A DNA stretch of 8,354 nt from Methylomicrobium sp. (lineage in GTDB: Bacteria; Pseudomonadota; Gammaproteobacteria; Methylococcales; Methylomonadaceae), in assembly GCA_007135635.1 (NCBI GenBank), contig SLIO01000489.1:1-8354 (forward strand), given 5' to 3'. The position numbers were made by a program, and so were the translations under genes. Each line of letters opens with the position of its first letter. Position 1 is the stretch's first letter. The notes beneath the pieces were generated by a model. That model made no database searches and was not told the origin of the DNA. It saw nothing but the letters and a program-made list of their open reading frames with translations. Positions 1 to 6,370 of this stretch are shown piece after piece.

Positions 1-8
1 AGGGACAG

Positions 9-74
9 CCGCCGTCGAGCCTACAGGGACGTATTCACGGCGTCCTGTCGGGCGAGTGACCGTACCCTCCCCAC
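9..74 (+). repeat. Conserved block of a dispersed palindromic repeat, left copy
   Basis: This block aligns over its whole length with the reverse complement of 8116-8182: by hand count about 52 of 67 positions match with one single-base gap. Shared cores include CCGCCGTC, ACGTCCTGT-like sequence and CGTACCCTC. No reading frame explains the similarity, so it is a dispersed non-coding repeat. In the right copy the block adjoins an array of hairpins; the equivalent part of this copy would lie left of base 1, outside the window. Its inner edge is about 40 bases before the toxin start. Confidence 0.75.
23..48. repeat. Stem-loop inside the left repeat copy
   Basis: ACAGGGACG (23-31) pairs with CGTCCTGT (41-48) with one bulged G and a 9-base loop. 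It lies within the conserved repeat block. The right copy keeps the 3' arm exactly but not the 5' arm, so the fold is probably not under strong selection in both copies. No T-run follows, so it does not look like a terminator. Confidence 0.55.
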
Positions 75-113
75 CAGAGAACTTTCATTTGCCGGGGCGA
101 TGGCTAGGCCTTC

Positions 114-401
114 ATGAACGTTACGGTGAACTTACTGCATGAGCTGAAAGATTTGCAGGTAGAGCTTATAGCGCAGCCGGAAAAAGGTGATCTCATTCAA
201 GGCACAGGTGGACTGAGAAAAATCAGGATGGCTACCGGTGGACAAGGAAAGAGCTTAAGCGTCCGAATTATATATTTTTTAGCGACAGCTGAAATCATTA
301 ATTTGGTTCTGGCTTACCCAAAGAATGTTAAAGATAGCCTGAACCATACAGAGAAATATGAGCTGAAGAAATTAACCAAGTTGCTTAAAAGCGAGGTTTA
401 A
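114..401 (+). CDS. HigB/RelE-like type II toxin, short N-terminus
   Basis: The 95-residue protein resembles the RelE/ParE-superfamily toxins of the HigB2 type, which act on mRNA at the ribosome. Recognisable blocks are GTGGLRKIR (about 30-38), the GKSxxVRIIYF strand (45-55) and the YPKN segment (68-71). Family members that I know are about 105-110 residues, with an extra first strand and helix ahead of the DELKxLQ-like helix; here that helix begins at about residue 9, so roughly 10-15 residues seem to be missing. An in-frame stop (TAG, 105-107) lies just upstream, so no longer form is available in this frame. The usual GG after GKS reads LS here. The ribosome site is weak (AGG, 106-108). Its stop is one base from the antitoxin start, the toxin-first order of HigBA-like pairs. 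It may be a weakened or inactive toxin; this is inference. Confidence 0.8.
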   Translation: MNVTVNLLHELKDLQVELIAQPEKGDLIQGTGGLRKIRMATGGQGKSLSVRIIYFLATAEIINLVLAYPKNVKDSLNHTEKYELKKLTKLLKSEV

Positions 402-402
402 T

Positions 403-687
403 ATGAGTATTTTTAATGATTTGAAAGCCTCACTTGAAGAGGCTGTTGAGATTAAGCAAGGCAAGAAACCAGCGTCACGAGTAACCCGGTATGATGTTGC
501 TAATGTGAAAGCGCTTCGAGCTAAGTTGAATGTATCTCAGCAAGAGTTTGCTGATGCTTTGGGGACTAGCGTTGATACTATAAAGAGCTGGGAAAACAAA
601 CGACGAAATCCAACAGGTCTTGCCGCTAAGGTGTTAGCGACCATTCAAGACAATCCAAATTATTTCCACGATCTTGCGGCTCATTAA
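403..687 (+). CDS. XRE-family antitoxin (HigA-2/NadS-like)
   Basis: A 94-residue helix-turn-helix protein. Residues about 35-78 form the XRE fold, with the recognition region VSQQEFADALGTSVDTIKSW, followed by the family-typical ENKRRNPTGLA segment. The first 25 residues are charged and probably make the toxin-binding part. Antitoxins of this type bind and block the cognate RelE/HigB toxin and repress their own operon by binding its promoter. The start ATG lies one base after the toxin stop, so translation is probably coupled; the toxin's own 3' end supplies the purine-rich sequence (AGCGAGG, 390-396) as ribosome site. Everything looks intact: full length, no frameshift. With a possibly damaged toxin upstream it could persist as a solitary regulator. 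Family assignment is firm, pairing is inferred from adjacency. Confidence 0.88.
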   Translation: MSIFNDLKASLEEAVEIKQGKKPASRVTRYDVANVKALRAKLNVSQQEFADALGTSVDTIKSWENKRRNPTGLAAKVLATIQDNPNYFHDLAAH

Positions 688-711
688 AACTCGACTATAA
701 ATAACTGAAAA

Positions 712-780
712 AAATAACTGGGGTCCGATACAAATTATTTCAAAGGACGGCATTTAATTTGTATCGGGCCCTAGTTATTT
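712..780. terminator. Long inverted repeat, probable bidirectional terminator or REP-like element
   Basis: Arms 712-737 and 755-780 are complementary over 26 bp, broken only by two positions that become G-U pairs in RNA, with a 17-base loop. On the minus strand the stem runs into seven Ts (708-714), a good intrinsic terminator for the operon ending at 808; on the plus strand the arm is followed by TTATTTGTTTTG, weaker but plausible for the toxin-antitoxin pair. The arms contain a GGGTCCGATACAAAT core that resembles the GGGGTCAGA-type palindromes found near REP-associated transposases; that link is from memory. A direct repeat AAATAACTG (699-707, 712-720) sits at its left edge. Confidence 0.75.
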
Positions 781-807
781 GTTTTGATTCAGACATTCGG
801 TCCGGGG

Positions 808-1308
808 TTATTCGGTTTTTATGAACCTGCCGATGACTGCTGCGTTCGACAATCCTCGGCGCAGATCGGTGCTGTTGATATCCAACGCCTGCCCTAAGAT
901 GCCGCTGCCGATCACGACCCGCTCGTAAGTAAACAGGCCTTCGTCGATCAAGACGCGAACATTCTCGGGTAATGCGATCGGCGGCACCGCACCGATTGGA
1001 AAACCGGTCGCCGCTAAGACTTCGTCTGCTTCAGCCATCGTCAAACGGCGTTCGTTCAACTGTTTACGCAACACACCCCAATCGGCCCGACCGCCGCCTG
1101 CGACCGCGAGCAATACGAAATCACCGGAACCGGTTCGAAATAAAAGACTTCGAACGATTCGCCCCGGGTCCTGTCCGATGGACAAAAGCATGTCTTCGAG
1201 CGAACGGACCGGTTTTTTGTCCGGGTCTAGCGGAATTTCCATCCATTCATAATGTATTTGACATTCGTCCAGATGCCTTGTAATGGGAGAGCTCAATTGT
1301 TCGATCAT
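808..1308 (-). CDS. YbaK/EbsC-family aminoacyl-tRNA deacylase-like protein
   Basis: The 166-residue protein has the YbaK/ProX editing-domain pattern: IVRSLLFR (51-58), FVLLAVAGGGR (64-74), TGFPIGAVPP (101-110) and a late D122 and GSG (134-136). Members of this superfamily hydrolyse wrongly charged tRNAs such as Ala- or Cys-tRNA(Pro) in the cytoplasm. The lysine found in YbaK and ProX ahead of the TLLF-like strand is arginine here (R53); I recall a subgroup with IVRSLLFR, so this may be a subgroup trait rather than a lesion. The start is supported by AGGAG seven bases upstream. It follows rsfS in the same direction after 138 bases, so it may have its own promoter. Substrate unknown; generic names such as ybaK would overstate it. 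Confidence 0.85.
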   Translation of the reverse strand: MIEQLSSPITRHLDECQIHYEWMEIPLDPDKKPVRSLEDMLLSIGQDPGRIVRSLLFRTGSGDFVLLAVAGGGRADWGVLRKQLNERRLTMAEADEVLAATGFPIGAVPPIALPENVRVLIDEGLFTYERVVIGSGILGQALDINSTDLRRGLSNAAVIGRFIKTE

Positions 1309-1338
1309 AGGTCGCTCCTATTGCTCTTGAATTCGGGG

Positions 1339-1355
1339 GTTTAACCATGTTAAAC
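1339..1355. promoter_or_regulatory. 17-bp perfect palindrome upstream of the YbaK-like gene
   Basis: GTTTAAC-CAT-GTTAAAC is a perfect 7-bp inverted repeat with a three-base spacer, 30 bases before the start codon of the YbaK-like gene. Its size and position suit an operator for a dimeric regulator; as RNA it would make only a weak AT-rich hairpin with a tight loop and no T-run, so a terminator is unlikely. No clear -35/-10 pair is visible next to it. No regulator is encoded nearby other than the XRE antitoxin. Confidence 0.4.
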
Positions 1356-1446
1356 ATGAAGCTTCGAAGATTTGGCTCATCGATTTTCTGAATCTTTTCT
1401 TCATTACCTTCATGTTCCTCGCCGTGAATTGCTTTTTTGACCGCTC

Positions 1447-1803
1447 TCAGTCTTGCAAGGCCTCAAGCGCTTCGGCTTTTTGTTCGACCGACCACAATTT
1501 TTCCAATTGATAAAATGCACGCGCTTGATCAGTCATCAAATGAACGATCACATCACCTAAATCCAACAATACCCAATCCGCTCCGATACCGCCTTCTAGC
1601 CCTAAGGGTTTTTGCCCGTTTTCCTTGACTTTCTCCGACACATAATCGGCCAAGGCATTGATATGTCGATCGGATGTTCCGGTTGCTAATACCATGTAAT
1701 CGGTGACGCTAGTCTTTCCGCGCACGTCCAAGACGGTAATGTTGTGACCTTTTCTTTCGTCCAACACGTCCTGGACTATTTTCAATAACGCTTCTGTTTG
1801 CAT
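1447..1803 (-). CDS. rsfS: Ribosomal silencing factor RsfS
   Basis: RsfS (formerly YbeB, DUF143) binds ribosomal protein uL14 on the 50S subunit and blocks joining with 30S, lowering translation in starvation. The 118-residue protein carries the family signatures: VTDYMVLATGTSDRHINALAD (about 33-53) and the block around residues 76-104, with DWVLLDLGDVIVH and the FYxLExLW end. Length is typical. AGGA lies about seven bases before the ATG. It starts 27 bases after nadD on the same strand, the common bacterial pairing. In many proteobacteria rlmH follows rsfS; here the next gene is a YbaK-like one after a 138-base gap, so rlmH is not in this place. Firm assignment. Confidence 0.96.
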   Translation of the reverse strand: MQTEALLKIVQDVLDERKGHNITVLDVRGKTSVTDYMVLATGTSDRHINALADYVSEKVKENGQKPLGLEGGIGADWVLLDLGDVIVHLMTDQARAFYQLEKLWSVEQKAEALEALQD

Positions 1804-1830
1804 TCAAATTCCTGTTAAATTGGCGCCGAA

Positions 1831-2451
1831 TTAGCGCTGATAAAGTTTATGTTGTCGGATGTATTGTATGACGGACTCGGGCAATAAAAAACCCGGGTCT
1901 CGATGTTTAGCGATGATTTGCCGAATGGCGGTTGCGGAAATTTCGAGACGGGTAACCGACTGAAAAAATAAATACCCTGCAGAATGCTCATTCAGGACTT
2001 GGCGGCTTTCAGTCAAACGGCTGGTCAAAAGCGCGTCGATTGCCTGCTCATTAAAACCCGGCCGAGTCATCACAACCACATGCGCGAATTCAAACAGGCG
2101 TTGCCACTGGTACCAGTCGGTAAGACCTGCAAAGGCATCGGCGCCGATGAACAACAATAAAGGCCGGTCGCCGATTTCGACACGCAAGGAAGCCAATGTT
2201 TCGACCATATAAGAAGGTCCACCTCGGTCCATCTCGCGGGTATCGACCGTCATACCCGCACGCCCTACTAATGCCAATTCCAGCATACGTAACCGCATCG
2301 ATGCGGGCACCGAAGGACTATCCCGATGAGGCGGAATGAAGCAGGGAATCAAGCGAATTTCGTCCAATGCGAAAGCCTCCTTGACTTCTAGGGCGGTCCG
2401 CAAATGACCGAAGTGAACCGGGTCGAACGTGCCTCCGTAAATACCTATCAT
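1831..2451 (-). CDS. nadD: Nicotinate-nucleotide adenylyltransferase
   Basis: NadD joins nicotinate mononucleotide with ATP to give deamido-NAD in the cytoplasmic NAD pathway. The 206-residue protein opens with the nucleotidyltransferase motif GGTFDPVHFGHL (6-17), with both histidines of the HxGH-type site (H13, H16). Further features are the IPPHR segment near residue 40 and ISATAIR (171-177), the conserved ISxTxIR motif near the C-terminus. Length is normal. The ATG follows directly after the proA stop (TAAATG), with no good ribosome site, so translation is probably coupled to proA. It is followed by rsfS. Firm assignment. Confidence 0.96.
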   Translation of the reverse strand: MIGIYGGTFDPVHFGHLRTALEVKEAFALDEIRLIPCFIPPHRDSPSVPASMRLRMLELALVGRAGMTVDTREMDRGGPSYMVETLASLRVEIGDRPLLLFIGADAFAGLTDWYQWQRLFEFAHVVVMTRPGFNEQAIDALLTSRLTESRQVLNEHSAGYLFFQSVTRLEISATAIRQIIAKHRDPGFLLPESVIQYIRQHKLYQR

Positions 2452-3708
2452 TTATTGCCGAATATGGCCATCGCCGAGCACGATGTATTTGAGCGTGGTT
2501 AAGCCGGTTAAGCCGACCGGGCCCCGCGCGTGCAATTTGTCGGTGCTGATGCCGATTTCGGCACCAAGCCCGTATTCGAAACCGTCGGCAAAACGTGTCG
2601 AGGCGTTGACCATGACCGAACTGGAATCGATTTCTCGTAAAAAACGTCTGGCCAGCGTGTAATTTTCGGTTACGATCGCGTCGGTATGTGCGGATCCATA
2701 CCGATTGATATGCTCGATGGCTTCATCGAAACCAGCAACCACTTTGACCGACAGAATCGGCGCAAGATATTCGGTTTGCCAGTCTTCCTCGACGGCCCGC
2801 TTGCAATTCGGAATCAGCGAGCAGCTTTTCAGACAACCGCGCAGTTCAACACCTTTCTCTTGATACTTCGCCGCCAAGCCGGGCAGAATTTTCGAAGCGA
2901 TACTCTCATGAAGCAGCAGCGTTTCCATCGCATTGCAAACACCGTAGCGGTGCGTCTTTGCATTAAAAGCGATCGCGACGGCTTTATCGGGATCGGCTTC
3001 GCTGTCGATATAAACATGACAAATGCCGTCCAAATGCTTGATCACCGGAATCGTTGCTTCTTTCGAAATCCGCTCGATCAAACCTTTGCCTCCACGCGGC
3101 ACGATCACATCGACGAAATCCGACATCGTAATCAATTCACCAACCGCCGCACGGTCGGTCGTTTCGATCACTTGTACTGCCTCGGCAGGTAAGCCGGCCC
3201 TTTTCAAGCCTTTAGTAATACATTCAGCGATGGCCTTATTCGAATGGATCGCCTCAGACCCGCCCCGAAGAATACAAGCATTGCCGGATTTCAAGCAAAG
3301 TGCGGCCGCATCAACTGTGACATTGGGTCGCGACTCGTAAATAATGCCGATCACACCTAACGGGACGCGCATCTGACCGACTTGAATACCGGAGGGCCGA
3401 TAAGTCATATCGTTGATTTCGCCGACCGGGTCGGGTAATGCCGCGACTTGTTGTAATCCTTCAACCATCCCTGCGATGACTTTGTCCTTGAGTTCCAGTC
3501 GATCTAATAACGCTGCATCGAGCCCATTGTCGATACCTGCTTGAACGTCCTTGCGGTTTTGTTGAATCAAATAGTCCCGATTTTTTTCTATTTCGTCGGC
3601 AATAGCTAGCAAGGCCGAATTTTTTGTTCCGGTATCGGAACGGCTCAGCGCTCTACCGGCTTTTCTAGCCTCACGGCCGAGCGATTGCATGTAATCTGTG
3701 ATGTTCAT
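2452..3708 (-). CDS. proA: Gamma-glutamyl phosphate reductase
   Basis: ProA reduces gamma-glutamyl phosphate with NADPH to glutamate-5-semialdehyde, the second step of proline synthesis. The 418-residue protein belongs to the aldehyde dehydrogenase superfamily. Visible marks are [18 protein letters not shown] (118-135), the nucleotide-binding stretch [16 protein letters not shown] (138-153), VPRGGKGLI (203-211) and the catalytic cysteine C258 in [11 protein letters not shown]. Length is typical. It starts 18 bases after the methyltransferase stop; the gap is T-rich on the sense strand and shows no Shine-Dalgarno sequence, so initiation may rely on upstream translation. Its pathway partner proB is not in the window. 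proA-nadD-rsfS is a recurring arrangement in gammaproteobacteria. Confidence 0.97.
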   Translation of the reverse strand: MNITDYMQSLGREARKAGRALSRSDTGTKNSALLAIADEIEKNRDYLIQQNRKDVQAGIDNGLDAALLDRLELKDKVIAGMVEGLQQVAALPDPVGEINDMTYRPSGIQVGQMRVPLGVIGIIYESRPNVTVDAAALCLKSGNACILRGGSEAIHSNKAIAECITKGLKRAGLPAEAVQVIETTDRAAVGELITMSDFVDVIVPRGGKGLIERISKEATIPVIKHLDGICHVYIDSEADPDKAVAIAFNAKTHRYGVCNAMETLLLHESIASKILPGLAAKYQEKGVELRGCLKSCSLIPNCKRAVEEDWQTEYLAPILSVKVVAGFDEAIEHINRYGSAHTDAIVTENYTLARRFLREIDSSSVMVNASTRFADGFEYGLGAEIGISTDKLHARGPVGLTGLTTLKYIVLGDGHIRQ

Positions 3709-3726
3709 TATTGAAAAAATCTAGTG

Positions 3727-4464
3727 TTAAATAGGTTTAACAGCGGTAACCAAGGCATTGACTCTCATGCGATGATTTAAGGCAATATCGGCAAAACCGG
3801 CTTCCTCCAACTGCTTTATCGAAACACCTTCGCGCATTACGTGATTTTCGGATTCATCGTTTATCAAATGGATGATCCATTGCTCAAGCAAATCCGGTTT
3901 ATTTTCAGCAATCAACACATCGAAAAACCCGCTAACTTCTTCTTGAACATTGCGGGTATGCTCGAAAATATCGTCCAATCCATAACGATCGCCATTGATA
4001 AATTGACCGCCGGGTTTTAAAACTCGAAAAATTTGTTCAATGACGCGCTCGCGATAACTGTGTTCGAAATTATGAACCGTGTAAGCCGTTGCCAAAACAT
4101 CCGTGCTGTTGTCAGGAAGCGTTGTCAATGCATTGTAAGCATCATCAAGTTTGAAAAATAAACGTCCTTTATCGACCCATTGCTTTAGGTTTTCCCTAGC
4201 TTGATTCTGCATCGTCGGCTCGCTATCGATGCTCGTAACTACTATATCATCGCTGGACGACAAAATAGCCAGCGTCGTAATACCGGTGCCGCCGCCTAGC
4301 TCAACAACACTCAACGGCCGCCCGGCTTTTTCAGCATAAAGCTTAACTGCTTGGCCGACTATTTTGCTCATTTCGGCCGACAATGGACTCATCCGCTGCA
4401 ACATGTCGTAATCACGCCCAATAATACCGGAAAACATGGCGTCGTAAGGACTACCATTACTCAT
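3727..4464 (-). CDS. Class I SAM-dependent methyltransferase, substrate unknown
   Basis: The 245-residue protein has a Rossmann-type methyltransferase core: motif I VVELGGGTG (53-61), the acidic end of strand 2 at D80 (SIDSEP), DDA at 107-109, a strand-4 region at about 122-133 (DVLATAYTVHNFEH) and RVLKPGGQFINGD (147-159), the usual post-motif turn. The region from about 160 to 235 is helical and charged and would hold the substrate pocket; I do not recognise its specificity. It resembles UbiE/CmoA-type small-molecule or tRNA-modifying enzymes only in the shared core. The start ATG overlaps the end of the DUF1244 gene by eight bases, with AAGG upstream, so the two are probably co-translated. 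proA follows after 18 bases. Fold firm, role unknown. Confidence 0.85.
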   Translation of the reverse strand: MSNGSPYDAMFSGIIGRDYDMLQRMSPLSAEMSKIVGQAVKLYAEKAGRPLSVVELGGGTGITTLAILSSSDDIVVTSIDSEPTMQNQARENLKQWVDKGRLFFKLDDAYNALTTLPDNSTDVLATAYTVHNFEHSYRERVIEQIFRVLKPGGQFINGDRYGLDDIFEHTRNVQEEVSGFFDVLIAENKPDLLEQWIIHLINDESENHVMREGVSIKQLEEAGFADIALNHRMRVNALVTAVKPI

Positions 4465-4762
4465 GTTTTTTACCTTGTTGCCTGAGTTCGTAGGCCGCTA
4501 ACTGTTCGGGAGTCGCTTCGGTTTGATGGCGATTCTTCCAATCGGTATAAGGCATGCCATAAATAATTTCTCGAGCTTTATCGTAATCGAGCTCGACACC
4601 CTTTTCTTTAGCGGCTGCGGCATACCACTTAGCCAGGCAATTACGGCAAAAATCGGCCAGAATCATTAGGTCGATATTCTGGACTTCCGGATGGCTTTGG
4701 AAATGCTCAACCAAACGTCTGAATGCGGCCGCTTCGAGCTCTGTTTGAATTTGCTTATCCAC
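4457..4762 (-). CDS. DUF1244-family small protein, GTG start
   Basis: A 101-residue protein matching the DUF1244 family as I know it: an EAAAFRRLVEHFQ helix (10-22), VQNIDLMILADFCRNCLAKWY (27-47) and YDKAREIIYGMPYTDWK (60-76). Two cysteines in FCRNC (C39, C42) are part of the conserved core and could bind metal or act in redox, but no function is established to my knowledge. It is all-helical in appearance with no signal peptide. The start is GTG, chosen because AGGAG lies seven bases upstream and the next M is internal to the conserved core. It is the first gene of the minus-strand operon and overlaps the methyltransferase by eight bases, which suggests a functional link with it; that is inference. 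Confidence 0.85.
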   Translation of the reverse strand: MDKQIQTELEAAAFRRLVEHFQSHPEVQNIDLMILADFCRNCLAKWYAAAAKEKGVELDYDKAREIIYGMPYTDWKNRHQTEATPEQLAAYELRQQGKKHE

Positions 4763-4787
4763 AATAACACTCCTAAAAAAATATTTT

Positions 4788-4796
4788 ATTCTACCA
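4788..4796 (-). promoter_or_regulatory. Candidate extended -10 promoter for the minus operon
   Basis: Read on the minus strand the sequence is TGGTAGAAT, an extended -10 (TGn plus TAGAAT). No good -35 is seen at 16-18 bases upstream (the 17-base position reads CATGCT), which the extended -10 may offset. It would start transcription about 20 bases before the GTG of the DUF1244 gene, leaving AGGAG in the leader. A second TAGAAT occurs at 4834-4839 on the same strand and is an alternative. Confidence 0.45.
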
Positions 4797-4814
4797 GAAA
4801 GCGATTACCGAGCA

Positions 4815-4843
4815 TGTACATTCCAGCAGATTAATTCTACAAT
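4815..4843 (+). promoter_or_regulatory. Sigma70-type promoter for the plus operon
   Basis: TGTACA (4815-4820, four of six consensus bases) and TACAAT (4838-4843, five of six) are separated by exactly 17 bases. The predicted start near 4850 gives a leader of about 28 bases to the first gene at 4878. It is the best sigma70 match in the 115-base divergent region and its -10 overlaps a minus-strand -10-like sequence, so the two operons may compete for polymerase. Confidence 0.6.
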
Positions 4844-4877
4844 AGCGTTTACTTTTCCTTTGAATTAATGCCTTGAC

Positions 4878-5219
4878 ATGGAAATCCATGTAAGTTCGCT
4901 TAATTATTCGGCGCCTAAATTAATAAGCCCGCATCATGCAGGACAGCAGGATACTGTCCAAAATCAACCCGAAAATAAGCGCGCAAATTCCGATAATCCG
5001 TTACCAACCCCGAAAACTGCAAATCAGACGCCCGAGCAAGTAGAACAGCTGTTAGCCGATGCCGGATTATCGGATTTATCCATGCTTAACGCCGATCGTA
5101 CCGAAAACCCCATCAACACACGATTATCAAATGCCGTCAATGCTTACACCACAACCCTTAACCAGCCGATGCAAGATCAGCGCGCTCAATTGGTAGCCGG
5201 TATTGATTTTTACGTATAA
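4878..5219 (+). CDS. Small hypothetical protein, first gene of the yciB operon
   Basis: I do not recognise this 113-residue protein. Residues 1-55 are polar, rich in N, P, Q, S and T and probably disordered; 52-72 look helical (TPEQVEQLLADAGLSDLSML); 83-113 form a second likely helix ending RAQLVAGIDFYV. A short C-terminal motif of the form QLV-G-DxY/FV is something I associate loosely with small uncharacterised proteins of gammaproteobacteria, without a function. No signal peptide, membrane segment or cysteine is present. No Shine-Dalgarno sequence precedes the ATG, so the start is uncertain, although the frame has no earlier in-frame ATG close by. It lies 28 bases after a good promoter and 19 bases before yciB, so it is probably expressed with that gene. 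Confidence 0.65.
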   Translation: MEIHVSSLNYSAPKLISPHHAGQQDTVQNQPENKRANSDNPLPTPKTANQTPEQVEQLLADAGLSDLSMLNADRTENPINTRLSNAVNAYTTTLNQPMQDQRAQLVAGIDFYV

Positions 5220-5238
5220 ACCCATCAATTGAATCGAC

Positions 5239-5775
5239 ATGAAGCAACTTTTTGAATTTTTCCCTATCATATTATTTTTTATTGCGTTTAAACTTTACGA
5301 TATTTATATAGCCACGGCTGTAGTTATTGTCGCAACAACCCTTCAAGTCGCCTTCACTTGGTTTAAATATCGAAAAGTCGAAACGATGCAATGGGTCACA
5401 TTGGGGCTGATTCTGGTGATGGGCGGCGCGACAATTTATTTGCAAGACGAACAATTCATCAAGTGGAAATTAAGTATTGTCGAATGGCTGTTCGGCCTGG
5501 CTTTTCTGGCCAGCCAGTTCTTCGGCGAAAAACCATTTATCGAGCGCATTATGTCCGCCAATATCACATTACCTTCGCTGATCTGGCGACGGCTTAACTT
5601 AATGTGGGCCTTGTTTTTTATCAGTGTCGGTTTTATCAATCTTTATGTTATGTACAACTTCAACACCGACGACTGGGTTAATTTCAAAACCTTTGGCGTA
5701 CCCGGCTTGATGGTTGTATTCATCGTATTGCAAATGCTTTATCTCTATAAACACATGCCCGATACCGAGGAATAA
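5239..5775 (+). CDS. yciB: Inner-membrane septation protein A (YciB/IspZ)
   Basis: YciB is an inner-membrane protein tied to cell-envelope synthesis and septation; in enteric bacteria and Shigella its loss affects division and envelope integrity. The 178-residue sequence is highly hydrophobic with five or six likely membrane segments (about 5-18, 22-41, 51-68, 78-96, 118-139, 151-171). Family marks are the start FEFFPIILFFIAFK, TLGLILVMGGATIYLQDEQFIKWK (around 54-77), GEKPFIERIM (96-105) and WRRLNLMWALFF (116-127). Length is typical. There is no clear ribosome site in the 19-base gap after the upstream gene. yciI follows after three bases. Family assignment is firm; the biochemical role is not known. 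Confidence 0.95.
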   Translation: MKQLFEFFPIILFFIAFKLYDIYIATAVVIVATTLQVAFTWFKYRKVETMQWVTLGLILVMGGATIYLQDEQFIKWKLSIVEWLFGLAFLASQFFGEKPFIERIMSANITLPSLIWRRLNLMWALFFISVGFINLYVMYNFNTDDWVNFKTFGVPGLMVVFIVLQMLYLYKHMPDTEE

Positions 5776-5778
5776 ACC

Positions 5779-6081
5779 GTGCTCTACGCAATCATCAGCA
5801 CTGATACCCATAACAGCTTGGACAAAAGAAAATTAGCCCGACCGGCCCATCTTACCAGACTGCAACAACTTCAAGACCAAGGCCGATTAATTTTAGCCGG
5901 CCCCCATCCCGCCATAGACTGTAACGATCCGGGAGATGCCGGTTTTACCGGCAGCCTAGTTATTGCCGAATTCGTCGATCTTGAAGAAGCAAAGCAATGG
6001 GCGGATGCCGATCCCTACCTGCAAACCGGCGTTTACGCACAGGTTTCCGTTAAACCCTTCAAAAAGGTATTACCTCAATGA
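5779..6081 (+). CDS. yciI: YciI-family protein, GTG start
   Basis: A 100-residue ferredoxin-like alpha/beta protein of the YciI family, close to the well-studied Haemophilus YciI in pattern. Seen are [17 protein letters not shown] at the start, H24 in ARPAHL, the [14 protein letters not shown] loop (about 39-51), GSLVIAEF and [22 protein letters not shown] at the end. The conserved histidine and aspartate are thought to form an active site, but the substrate is unknown. The start is GTG, supported by GAGGA (5766-5770) in the end of yciB. The stop overlaps the bolA start by four bases (ATGA), so translation is coupled. Enzymes of this fold have been described as dehalogenase- or muconolactone-isomerase-like, which cannot be decided here. 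Confidence 0.92.
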   Translation: MLYAIISTDTHNSLDKRKLARPAHLTRLQQLQDQGRLILAGPHPAIDCNDPGDAGFTGSLVIAEFVDLEEAKQWADADPYLQTGVYAQVSVKPFKKVLPQ

Positions 6082-6350
6082 CTACCGAAGTAATTAGAAA
6101 AATGCTCAACGACTCACTTAAGCCTGAGCAAATTGAAATAATAGACAATAGCGCAGCCCATGCCGGCCATATCGGCGCCCAAAGCGGCGGCGGCCATTAT
6201 CATGTTACGATCGTATCCGACGCTTTTGAGGGTAAGACCTTGGTACAACGGCACCAACTTATTTATAAAGCGTTGGGCGATATGATGAAACAACAAATTC
6301 ATGCATTAGGTATTAATGCGATGAGCCCAAGCGAATACACCAATCCGTGA
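6078..6350 (+). CDS. bolA: BolA-family protein
   Basis: The 90-residue protein has the BolA fold pattern: an N-terminal helix (1-18), the [13 protein letters not shown] strand and loop, [16 protein letters not shown] (37-52), the VQRHQLIY helix (56-63) with the conserved RH, and IHALGI (74-79). BolA proteins form complexes with monothiol glutaredoxins, sometimes through a shared iron-sulfur cluster, and are linked to iron handling, morphology and stress; BolA itself has also been reported to bind DNA. It has no cysteine, so cluster binding would use histidines, as usual for the family. Its start overlaps the yciI stop (ATGA). ppiC follows after 20 bases. Family firm; whether it is closer to BolA or IbaG in function is not settled by sequence alone, though the HAGH loop favours the BolA side. 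Confidence 0.93.
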   Translation: MTTEVIRKMLNDSLKPEQIEIIDNSAAHAGHIGAQSGGGHYHVTIVSDAFEGKTLVQRHQLIYKALGDMMKQQIHALGINAMSPSEYTNP

Positions 6351-6370
6351 AACTTACAAAGGAAACCTAA

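Noticed and set aside
972..1283. Plus-strand open frame opposite the YbaK-like gene
   Set aside because: Arginine- and proline-rich shadow with no ribosome site; the minus-strand frame carries the conserved motifs.
1370..1435. Degenerate GAAGGTAATGAAGAAAAG-like purine repeats on the minus strand between rsfS and the YbaK-like gene
   Set aside because: Too imperfect to call a tandem repeat; no second copy is seen in the window.
2686..3340. Long plus-strand open frames opposite proA
   Set aside because: They are antisense shadows of a strongly conserved gene; codon pattern follows proA on the other strand.
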